This document shows, one piece after another, positions 1 to 6,499 of a stretch of 64,000 nucleotides of DNA; the first letter of the stretch is position 1, and each line of letters starts with the position of its first letter. The notes below the pieces were generated by a model. That model saw only the letters and a list, made by a program, of their open reading frames with translations. It made no database searches and had not been told where the DNA came from. The position numbers and the translations under genes were made by a program. The DNA is taken from contig NZ_JANKBZ010000035.1 in assembly GCF_024623785.1 (NCBI RefSeq), positions 1-64,000 of the forward strand. The letters are read 5' to 3'. This DNA comes from Archangium lipolyticum (GTDB lineage: Bacteria; Myxococcota; Myxococcia; Myxococcales; Myxococcaceae).

Positions 1-102
1 ACCTGCTGGTCATTGAGGCGTGGCTTGCGCATGACCGCAGAAGTAATAGCGCCCGTCCTACTTTTCGCACCACTCAGCCTACACACCGCTCCCTTGCTCC
101 CC

Positions 103-111
103 TGCTAAAAT
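103..111 (+). promoter_or_regulatory. Candidate extended -10 promoter element
   Basis: The sequence TGCTAAAAT has the form of an extended -10 box (TG-N-TAAAAT). It lies about 90 bases upstream of the first gene. No good -35 hexamer is seen 16-18 bases upstream, which an extended -10 can tolerate. The rest of bases 1-198 shows no convincing coding region. Confidence 0.3.
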
Positions 112-198
112 GAGGGGATGGCTCAGCCCTATGGGTTCTAAGCGGGTTTGCGGCACTGGCGGGTCGGGCTAAGGTCATGGCCGGTTTCCTTCAGGAAC

Positions 199-1329
199 AT
201 GGCCAGGGACGTGCTCTTCAAGCCAGGACAAGAGTCCTTCAGCCCGGATCAGGATTATCGGGACAAGGGAGTCCCAAAGGATCCTGACGACCAGTTCATG
301 CGCTGGATCAATCTTCCGCGCAGTGGGATGCCGAACTCCCCGGGGATTCGACCGCTCCAGTATCTCTCGAAGCCAGCGTTCACGAAGCTCCCCTCCCTCC
401 TGGTGTTGGTGACGAAGAAGTCGACCACGGGAGGGAGCTACAACCCCTGGAATGATGAGCTCGACTGGGATAACGAGACGATTACCTATTGGGGTGATGC
501 GAAGCTGCACTCAGAGCGGCGCGTCACCGACTTCCCTGGCAACCGTGTTCTCGAAAGGGTCTGGAAGGCAGTCAAAGCTGGCAAGAGGGATGTGTTGCCG
601 CCGATCCTCCACTTCGTGAAATACGAGAGTGGCTGGGTCACCTTTACGGGACTCTGCGAGATGACGGCGCTGTCGCTGGGCCATTTCGAGGAGAAAGGCC
701 GGCGTGTTGCCAACTATCGTTGTCAGCTCCGCATTCTTGGCATGGATTCCGTTCCGGTCTCGTGGTTGCACTCACGCAGATGGGCAGGGAGCCCCGAGGA
801 AGCCCTGCGCGGAGCCCCCAAGAGTTGGACCGCGTGGGTTCTGGATTCCAATCCTCCTCCATCCGTGGAACTGGTGGCAGAGCCCATGGAGCTTCCCGTG
901 GCCGCCGAGGCCAGCAGGTCCTCGGGACAGGGGTTCTCTTCCGATTCTCGGGTCCGCATGGAAATCGAGCGCCATGCCATGGAGCGGGCCAGGGCGTACT
1001 TTCAGAAGGCTGGTTTCACCAAAATTGTGGATGTCTCGCGCCAGAAGTCTTTCGACCTTCACGTGCAGGACGGGGAACGCGAACTTTTCGTCGAAGTAAA
1101 GGGCACGAAAACAGTCGGCTCCCGTATCCTTCTGACTCGTAATGAGGTTGAGTTCGCAAGGCGAAACAGAGACAAGATGGTCTTGTATGTGTTTCACTCC
1201 ATGCGGGTCCGCGAGGTGAATGGAGAGATGATTGTCGAAGGTGGTGAGGAGCGGGTGAGTGACCCGTGGGATGTTGATAGCGGCACCCTCGACATCGCTT
1301 CCATCACGTACTCCTACGCGCTTCCGTAG
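199..1329 (+). CDS. Probable modification-dependent restriction protein (SRA-like + DUF3883)
   Basis: A 376-residue protein. The N-terminal two thirds resemble the SRA-like recognition domain of AspBHI-type enzymes (an opening LFKPGQ block, then a tryptophan/aspartate-rich block ending YWGDAKLH). The last ~125 residues match DUF3883 (NO VEIN type), a PD-(D/E)XK-like fold: Asp286 in SFDLHVQ, then Glu299-Val-Lys301 in FVEVKGT, then LLTRNEVEFAR. By family knowledge such proteins cut DNA carrying modified cytosine and need no partner methyltransferase, and none is adjacent. The ATG at 199 is preferred over an upstream in-frame TTG at 148 because recognisable homology begins there. The gene is less GC-rich than the core genes downstream, which suggests acquisition. 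Substrate and activity are inferred. Confidence 0.7.
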   Translation: MARDVLFKPGQESFSPDQDYRDKGVPKDPDDQFMRWINLPRSGMPNSPGIRPLQYLSKPAFTKLPSLLVLVTKKSTTGGSYNPWNDELDWDNETITYWGDAKLHSERRVTDFPGNRVLERVWKAVKAGKRDVLPPILHFVKYESGWVTFTGLCEMTALSLGHFEEKGRRVANYRCQLRILGMDSVPVSWLHSRRWAGSPEEALRGAPKSWTAWVLDSNPPPSVELVAEPMELPVAAEASRSSGQGFSSDSRVRMEIERHAMERARAYFQKAGFTKIVDVSRQKSFDLHVQDGERELFVEVKGTKTVGSRILLTRNEVEFARRNRDKMVLYVFHSMRVREVNGEMIVEGGEERVSDPWDVDSGTLDIASITYSYALP

Positions 1330-1424
1330 CACTGTTCGCGCGGTCCGCCCGACAGAGGTGTTCGAGGCCCTGGTACTGGACGGCTCAGGTCATGTTATAC
1401 GCATGAACCGTGAAGGTCATGCGC

Positions 1425-2276
1425 ATGCCACTTCGTCTTCACCTCGCCGCCGCGACGGCTCTGCTCGTCTGCGCCACCATCGCCCAGGCCCAGCAGCCGC
1501 CCGGGGTCCGTGTGCGCCGCGAGCAGCAACTCGTACTCTCCCGTGTACCCGTTGGACGTGAGCCAGAGCTGCGGGTTGCCCCAGGCCTCCCCACCGTCAT
1601 GCGCTTCGACGCGGAGGTGGTGCACGTCGAGGTGAGTCATGAGGGGCCAGGGCGCCTCGTCTGGGTGGACGTGGCCGGGCACTCCCTCTTGCTCGAACCG
1701 CGGCGGGAATTGGCCTCCGACGAGAAGCTACAGATGGAGGTGGTCCTCGCGCAGGGCCCGGCGCGCACCCGATTGGTCTTCCAGCTCGTCTCGCATCCCG
1801 GTGAAGTGGACGCGCGGGTGGACGTGGAACTGCGCCCGCGTTCGGTCCGGCCGGAACTGGAGCCGGAGGTCGCATCCTCCCGGCGCGAAGATGGCCCGTT
1901 CTCCCGCTTGGTGTTCTCGGGCGTGATGGGCAAGTCCGGCATCACCGCCGGCATGTTCCGGGGCAGAACCGTTGGGCGCGGGGTGCTCGCGAATACCGCG
2001 TGGGACTACCGGGCGGCTCATGGGCGGGCCATCACCTTCATCGTGCTCAATGTGGGAGCGAGGCCCTGGTTTGCCTCGGAGGTCGTGCGTTTGCCGGTGG
2101 CGGGTGAGGTGAGCCAGGAAGGCAGTGGATGGACGGTGAGCATGGCGGCTCCCATCGAGCCAGGGGGCACCGGGCTGGTGGTGTTGGAGTCGGTGGAGGC
2201 GGCGGGTGTGCCCGTGCTCCTGGAGGTGCGGGAGGCGGGTGGAATCCGAAGTGTGCGGGTGGAGGAGTCGCGCTGA
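1425..2276 (+). CDS. DUF2381 family protein (TIGR02268 myxobacterial paralogous family)
   Basis: A 283-residue secreted protein with a hydrophobic leader ending AQAQ. The body fits the DUF2381 family, known mainly as a paralogous set in Myxococcus and relatives and typically found beside Ser/Thr kinase genes. Recognisable features are the early PELRVAPGLPT block, a conserved hydrophobic beta-rich N-terminal half and a C-terminal half with VFSGVMGKSGI. The ATG at 1425 is chosen because AAGG sits 8 bases upstream; ATG 1419 and GTG 1410 are in-frame alternatives. The stop codon ends one base before the ATG of the next gene, so the two are almost certainly co-transcribed. No biochemical function is established for the family. 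Confidence 0.75.
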   Translation: MPLRLHLAAATALLVCATIAQAQQPPGVRVRREQQLVLSRVPVGREPELRVAPGLPTVMRFDAEVVHVEVSHEGPGRLVWVDVAGHSLLLEPRRELASDEKLQMEVVLAQGPARTRLVFQLVSHPGEVDARVDVELRPRSVRPELEPEVASSRREDGPFSRLVFSGVMGKSGITAGMFRGRTVGRGVLANTAWDYRAAHGRAITFIVLNVGARPWFASEVVRLPVAGEVSQEGSGWTVSMAAPIEPGGTGLVVLESVEAAGVPVLLEVREAGGIRSVRVEESR

Positions 2277-2277
2277 T

Positions 2278-3033
2278 ATGGATACCCACGCGGAAGGGAT
2301 GAGCGGAGCGCTCGTGCGCCGGTGGCTGGTGGGTCATCGGGGGGCGTTCGTCCTGGTGGCGGTCCCGTTGGTCGTGTTTGCTACGGGGCTCGTCACCTGC
2401 TCTCGCGGCGGGCAGCCCGCGGAGGGTGGCGGGGTCGCTCTACCCTCCGAGTTCAATCACCTGACACAGGAAGACCCCCTCATGTGTGAAGCGAAGACTC
2501 TTGCCAGCTCCTCGTCGGCTCCCGAGGTAGTGCCCTCCTCGCTGGACATGGACTTCATGAAGTCGCTCGCTGCGGCTGTGTGTCTGGTGTCGGCCGGGTG
2601 CGCCAGCGTGCCGGTGAGCCCCACCTGGCCCCAGGATTGTCCCCAGGAGGCGCTCGCCGCCATGAGCATCAGGGGCTTCGGACCGGGCACACAGGGCTAT
2701 GTCACGCTCGACATCAACCGGCCGGGTGCGCTGAGCCAGTTCGACGATTTCCGCGCGGGGCCCATCGTGAGCGGCATCCGAGATATGGATGCGGTCGACC
2801 TGCTGCCACTGGGCACGAAGCTGTACGGGTTCATGTGGACGGGCGGAGACAAGGTCCACACCTACTGGACCCGGGCGGAACTGCCCAACGGTGCGAAGAT
2901 GCCGGTGTGCATGGTGCTCGGCTTCGACGAGCAGGGGGGATACTGGAAGGAGCCGGGGACGCAGCCGGGCACCTTCAGCATCAGCAGGCAGGCCCCCATG
3001 ACGGTGACGCGCCGCTTCGAGCGGCCCGAGTGA
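2278..3033 (+). CDS. Membrane/lipoprotein-like protein, probably the tail of a lost Ser/Thr kinase
   Basis: A 251-residue product. Residues 1-20 are basic, ~25-45 form a membrane segment, a low-complexity linker follows, and a second hydrophobic stretch ends in a lipobox-like VSAGC (about residues 103-107), followed by a compact C-terminal domain. The latter half resembles the C-terminal tails of myxobacterial Ser/Thr kinases that sit next to DUF2381 genes, but no kinase domain is present (no VAIK, HRD or DFG). It is therefore either a 5'-deleted kinase or a free-standing lipoprotein starting at ATG 2548 or 2557, just before the second hydrophobic stretch. The spacing of one base from the DUF2381 stop argues for translation. 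Reading it as a kinase remnant is inference. Confidence 0.5.
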   Translation: MDTHAEGMSGALVRRWLVGHRGAFVLVAVPLVVFATGLVTCSRGGQPAEGGGVALPSEFNHLTQEDPLMCEAKTLASSSSAPEVVPSSLDMDFMKSLAAAVCLVSAGCASVPVSPTWPQDCPQEALAAMSIRGFGPGTQGYVTLDINRPGALSQFDDFRAGPIVSGIRDMDAVDLLPLGTKLYGFMWTGGDKVHTYWTRAELPNGAKMPVCMVLGFDEQGGYWKEPGTQPGTFSISRQAPMTVTRRFERPE

Positions 3034-3051
3034 CGAACGCCGGGCCTCCTG

Positions 3052-3726
3052 TCAGCGACACGCCGCGAACACGCTGGTATGGCCGGCCAGATGCGTGAGG
3101 AACCGCTTGATACCGAGATCGCGCGTGGGCTCACGGTAGTAGCCGGGCTGTTTCCGCTCCTCGTTGCACAGGAGGAGCGAGCAGGCGTCGAAAAGCCGGT
3201 GGCGCTCGAGTTCGCGCAGAAGCCGTTCACACCGCTCGGCCTGGGAACTGTTGCGGTACTCGGGGAGGAGCCGGAAGAAGGTCGCGGTCGCGGGCGCTGG
3301 CTGTGTGATGGCGGGGCTGTCCTTCAGGAGAACCAGCCAGCCGAACCAGGGACGGAGCCCTGAGCCGAATGCCTGTTGCCGGGACAGGGTATCCATCTCC
3401 TTGCCCGTGCAGATGGCTTCCTCGGCCATGGCGACGAGGCCGTGCTCCGACGGTGGACCTGCCCACGCCCTGATGCCAAGGGCCGCCACGAGCCTTCCCT
3501 CATGCATCACAACCATGTCCCATTTTCGGGCGGGCGTGAAGAAGCCGGGGAGCTTCATCTCATGGCTCGTGTGGACACGGGCATTCGGCAGGTCGTTGTC
3601 CGCGACAATCCGGCTTACGAGCGCATGGAAACCCTCCATCCGGCTGGTGGGCTGATTGAGTGCCTTCCAGTACCAGTCGACGGCTTGCCGTGTGCGGGCC
3701 ACGTAGTCCGTGAGAACGGCTCCCAT
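3052..3726 (-). CDS. PaeR7I/XhoI-family restriction endonuclease, catalytic site apparently degenerate
   Basis: A 224-residue protein. It matches the XhoI/PaeR7I type II restriction family over nearly its full length: RQAVDWYW near the start, KLPGFFTPARKWDMVV (58-73), RPWFGWLVLLKDSP, the FFRLLPEY block and a C-terminal ERLLRELERHRLFDA. In active members the core strand after WDxVV carries A-A-x-E-F-K. Here the equivalent residues 81-88 read AALGIRAW, so Glu becomes Gly84 and Lys becomes Arg86, while Asp70 remains. The glycine/asparagine-rich loop after the core is also altered. No cognate methyltransferase lies nearby, fitting an inactive enzyme. ATG 3726 has AAGGAG about 10 bases upstream; an upstream in-frame ATG at 3753 is less likely. 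The reading frame is intact. Confidence 0.75.
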   Translation of the reverse strand: MGAVLTDYVARTRQAVDWYWKALNQPTSRMEGFHALVSRIVADNDLPNARVHTSHEMKLPGFFTPARKWDMVVMHEGRLVAALGIRAWAGPPSEHGLVAMAEEAICTGKEMDTLSRQQAFGSGLRPWFGWLVLLKDSPAITQPAPATATFFRLLPEYRNSSQAERCERLLRELERHRLFDACSLLLCNEERKQPGYYREPTRDLGIKRFLTHLAGHTSVFAACR

Positions 3727-3911
3727 AGGAGATGCTCTCCTTTTGTGTGACATGTCCAGTCATGTCGGATGAGTCTACCCACGGAATCATCTCCACCGGT
3801 TCCTTCCATGGCAAGGGCCGCTTTTGGCTTGGGGCGGCGCTCAGGACGGGGAGTCTCGCCTGCTGGGTGGTATCCTGCCGGGCCCCAAGGAAATGGCCGG
3901 GAGGGAGCCAG

Positions 3912-4442
3912 ATGCTCGCGATCTTGTTGGTGCTGCTCGCGCAGGTGCCGTGCGAGGGGTTCGAGACGACGGTGGTGTGCTCCTGCCGGCAGGGAATCGG
4001 CAGCGGTTGCGAGGCGCTGCGGCAGATCAACCCGGAGCTGGCCAAGAAGCTGGAAGCAGCGGCGCAGGCCGCGGCGGCGCTGGAGGCGGCACAGAAAGCG
4101 GCCAAGGAGGTCAAGGTCGAGGGCGAGTCATCCCCCGCCTCGCCCGAGCCCCCCGAGTGCAAGGGGCAGTTGCACCACGTCATCTTCCGGCCCATCGCCG
4201 AGGCGTTGGAAAGGCATGAAACGTTGAGCGGCCATTACAAGCCGCGCGATCCACGCTTCGTCACCCGGGCCGTGGATGAGAAGTCCCATTGTGGCTACCA
4301 GGACTGGCACCGCAAAGTGGACAAGGAGGTCATCGCATGGCTTGAGCGCTACACCAAGGCAACACCAAAGCAGTTCGAGGCTTTCCTTCGGGAACTCTAC
4401 AGGCGGCCCGATATGCTCAAGAGGTTTCCTCATGGGTTCTGA
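3912..4442 (+). CDS. SitA6-like polymorphic toxin (TIGR02269/DUF2380-type), copy 1
   Basis: A 176-residue protein. A short hydrophobic leader (1-13) precedes Cys14, an Ala/Lys-rich middle (45-70) and a conserved C-terminal domain with GQLHH (85-89), HYKPRDPRFVTRA (108-120), His126, DWHRKVD (131-137) and a terminal RRPDMLKRFPHGF. This matches the myxobacterial lipoprotein family now called SitA6 toxins, which in Myxococcus are passed between cells by TraA-dependent outer-membrane exchange. The histidine-rich core is consistent with an HNH/AHH-like nuclease, but activity is not proven from sequence. The residues before Cys14 (QVP) make a poor lipobox. ATG 3912 follows GGGAG. The stop overlaps the immunity start by 11 bases. 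Confidence 0.8.
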   Translation: MLAILLVLLAQVPCEGFETTVVCSCRQGIGSGCEALRQINPELAKKLEAAAQAAAALEAAQKAAKEVKVEGESSPASPEPPECKGQLHHVIFRPIAEALERHETLSGHYKPRDPRFVTRAVDEKSHCGYQDWHRKVDKEVIAWLERYTKATPKQFEAFLRELYRRPDMLKRFPHGF

Positions 4443-5124
4443 GTCCTCTACGTCCCCACACTTCTTCGTTCTGGAAGAAGGTGTTCTTGGGTCCCGATAC
4501 GATGTCGACGTCGAAGAGGCCGAGCCCCGCAACATCGGAAAAGGGCCCCGTTGCCCACTGTGCGGAGAGCCCATCGGGATGAAGCCGTGGCTTCCTCCTC
4601 ACCGTGCTGAGCTGGTTCTGCACGGCGAGGAGCTTGGGGATTTCATCAAGGTCTTGGGCAATGACCTTCTCTTCTCTGAGCGGTTCGCCCAGGCCTTCCG
4701 AGAAGAGGGGCTCACGGGTCTGGAGGGCTTCCACCCGGTAGAGGTGGTCCGGGTGCGCAGGAAGCGGCGAGGCCCCATTCCTTCCAGCATTCCACGCTAC
4801 TTCATGGTCAGGGTCTGCTTCGGTCGCGCGGCGGTGGACCTTTCGTGCAGCCGCGTCCATTACGGGCAGACTCCCACCTGCGAGGAGTGCCGCTGCGAGG
4901 GCATTGATGCCATCCACGGCTTCACTCTGGAGCCGGGCACCTGGCAGTCGGAGGACATCTTCCACCCCCGAGGCCTCCAGGGCGTCCTGACCGTGTCCGA
5001 GCGCTTCGAGCGCTTCGTGGCGCGGCACGGGTTCACCAACATGCGGCTGACGCCCAGCGAGGAGTACGTGTGGAACCCCCGGGGTCCGCACCCGTTGCCC
5101 ACCACCAGACAGGGCTCGGCATGA
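4432..5124 (+). CDS. SitI6-like double-CXXCG immunity protein, copy 1
   Basis: A 230-residue cytoplasmic-type protein with no signal peptide. It carries the paired cysteine motifs typical of the Myxococcus double-CXXCG family: C41-P-L-C44-G near the N-terminus and C150-E-E-C153 later, probably one zinc site. The block MKPWLPPHRAELVLHGEELG (50-69) is conserved with the second copy. It should neutralise the toxin encoded just upstream. The ATG lies inside the end of the toxin gene (11-base overlap, AGAGG just before), so expression is translationally coupled. Compared with copy 2, residues 5-187 differ at many positions while 188-230 are identical except Arg226 to Lys. Confidence 0.8.
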   Translation: MGSESSTSPHFFVLEEGVLGSRYDVDVEEAEPRNIGKGPRCPLCGEPIGMKPWLPPHRAELVLHGEELGDFIKVLGNDLLFSERFAQAFREEGLTGLEGFHPVEVVRVRRKRRGPIPSSIPRYFMVRVCFGRAAVDLSCSRVHYGQTPTCEECRCEGIDAIHGFTLEPGTWQSEDIFHPRGLQGVLTVSERFERFVARHGFTNMRLTPSEEYVWNPRGPHPLPTTRQGSA

Positions 5125-5175
5125 GCACGGGGTAGTATCCTGCCGGGCCCCAAGTAATTGCCTCGGAGGAGCCAG

Positions 5176-5706
5176 ATGCTCGCGATCTTGTTGGTGCTGC
5201 TCGCGCAGGTGCCGTGCGAGGGGTTCGAGACGACGGTGATGTGCTCCTGCCGGCAGGGAATCGGCAGCGGTTGCGAGGCGCTGCGGCAGATCAACCCGGA
5301 GCTGGCCAAGAAGTTGGAATCAGCGGCGCAGGCCGCGGCGGCGCTGGAGGCAGCACAGAAAGCGGCCAAGGAGGTCAAGGTCGAGGGCGAGTCATCCCCC
5401 GCCTCGCCCGAGCCCCCCGAGTGCAAGGGGCAGTTGCACCACGCCATCTCCCGGCCCATCGCCGAGGCGTTGGAAAGGCATGAAACGTTGAGCGGCCATT
5501 ACAAGCCGCGCGATCCACGCTTCGTCACCCGGGCCGTGGATGAGAAGTCCCATTGTGGCTACCAGGACTGGCACCGGAAAGTGGATGCGGAGGTCATCTC
5601 CTGGCTCGAGCGCTTCCGCGAAGCGACACCGCAGCAATTCGAGGCCTTCCTTCGAGAGATATATAGGCGGCCCGACATGCTCAAGAGGTTCCCCCATGGG
5701 TTCTGA
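5176..5706 (+). CDS. SitA6-like polymorphic toxin, copy 2
   Basis: A 176-residue paralogue of the toxin at 3912. Eleven residues differ: V22M, A49S, V90A, F92S, K138A, A142S, Y147F, T148R, K149E, K153Q and L162I. Seven of these lie in the last 39 residues, and two flank the HH motif. The leader and middle are almost unchanged, as expected if delivery is shared and only the toxic or immunity-binding surface diverges. ATG 5176 has a strong GGAGGA five bases upstream, better than in copy 1. The stop overlaps the next gene by 11 bases. Family assignment as for copy 1; nuclease activity is inferred. Confidence 0.8.
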   Translation: MLAILLVLLAQVPCEGFETTVMCSCRQGIGSGCEALRQINPELAKKLESAAQAAAALEAAQKAAKEVKVEGESSPASPEPPECKGQLHHAISRPIAEALERHETLSGHYKPRDPRFVTRAVDEKSHCGYQDWHRKVDAEVISWLERFREATPQQFEAFLREIYRRPDMLKRFPHGF

Positions 5707-6388
5707 GCCCTCTACTTCCTCGCGTTTCTTCGCCTTGGAGCAGGGCATCGCCTGCTCCCGTTACGACGTCGAGGTCGACAAAGTCGAGCCCTACAACCTC
5801 GGCAAGGCTGCCCGCTGCCCGCGGTGCGGCGGTGTCATTGGGATGAAGCCATGGCTTCCTCCTCATCGTGCCGAACTGGTACTGCATGGCGAGGAACTCG
5901 GGGATTTCATCAAAGCCGGTGGAGATGACCTTCTGGTGTCCGAGCGGTTCGCCCAGGCTTTTCGTGAAGAAGGGTTGACGGGGTTGGAGGGCTTCCTCCC
6001 AGTGGAGGTGCTCCAGGTGCGTAGGCGGCGGCGAGGCCCCAAGCCCTTGAACATCCCTCGCTATTTCATCGTTACAGTCTGTTTCGGCCATGCGGCGGTG
6101 GACCTTTCGCGCAGCCAGATTCGTTATGGCACTCCGCCTCGTTGCGAGGAGTGTCGCTCTTCGGGTCTGGATGCCATCTACAGCTTCACCCTGGAGCCGG
6201 GCACCTGGCGGGGAGAGGACATCTTCAACCCTCGGGGGTTGCTGGGAGTCTGGACCGTGTCCGAGCGCTTCGAGCGCTTCGTGGCGCGGCACGGGTTCAC
6301 CAACATGCGGCTGACGCCCAGCGAGGAGTACGTGTGGAACCCCCGGGGACCGCACCCGTTGCCCACCACGAAACAGGGCTCCGCGTAA
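5696..6388 (+). CDS. SitI6-like double-CXXCG immunity protein, copy 2
   Basis: A 230-residue paralogue of the immunity protein at 4432, with C41-P-R-C44-G and a second CEEC pair. The extra Cys155 of copy 1 (CEECRC) is Ser here. Substitutions are spread through residues 5-187, including the segments after the first CXXC (GEP to GGV) and residues 74-80 (VLGNDLL to AGGDDLL). The last 43 residues match copy 1. The start overlaps the toxin stop by 11 bases. The cognate target is presumably the toxin directly upstream. The gene ends 111 bases before the priA start, closing the accessory region. Confidence 0.8.
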   Translation: MGSEPSTSSRFFALEQGIACSRYDVEVDKVEPYNLGKAARCPRCGGVIGMKPWLPPHRAELVLHGEELGDFIKAGGDDLLVSERFAQAFREEGLTGLEGFLPVEVLQVRRRRRGPKPLNIPRYFIVTVCFGHAAVDLSRSQIRYGTPPRCEECRSSGLDAIYSFTLEPGTWRGEDIFNPRGLLGVWTVSERFERFVARHGFTNMRLTPSEEYVWNPRGPHPLPTTKQGSA

Positions 6389-6499
6389 GCCGTCCTTCTG
6401 CCTCCATCACCCCCAGTGCATTCGCGGACAGCACGGGGTGCACCGTGGCCAGAAAACTACCGGTGTCAGAGGCCGCCGCTACAGTGCTCCCCTGTCGCC

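Larger units (their letters stand above)
3870..5124 (+). repeat. Toxin-immunity duplication, copy 1
   Basis: First of two tandem copies about 1264 bases apart. Each starts with the same 20-base block (GTATCCTGCCGGGCCCCAAG, here 3870-3889) about 22 bases before the toxin ATG, and ends with a nearly identical last ~130 bases of the immunity gene. Similarity is very high over the first ~430 bases of the toxin gene, falls across the toxin 3' end and the first ~560 bases of the immunity gene, then returns to near identity. Confidence 0.85.
5135..6388 (+). repeat. Toxin-immunity duplication, copy 2
   Basis: Second copy of the tandem module, beginning ten bases after the first immunity stop with the same 20-base upstream block (5135-5154) and ending with the near-identical immunity 3' segment. 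The block contains TATCCT, a possible -10 hexamer about 40 bases before each toxin ATG, so each pair may carry its own promoter. Confidence 0.85.

Noticed and set aside
2278-3033. Annotating this as a complete Ser/Thr kinase
   Set aside because: No kinase catalytic motifs are present in any frame upstream; only the tail resembles such kinases.
3052-3726. A restriction-modification pair with an adjacent methyltransferase
   Set aside because: No DNA methyltransferase motifs (FxGxG, DPPY/NPPY, PCQ) occur in the flanking genes; the only NPPY is in the RNA methyltransferase at 43-44 kb.
3727-3911. An upstream start at 3732 for the first toxin
   Set aside because: The ATG at 3912 matches the duplicated copy and begins the hydrophobic leader; upstream residues are not shared.
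6416-6499. N-terminal extension of priA by 28 codons
   Set aside because: The added residues are not PriA-like, and GTG 6500 begins at the conserved domain.
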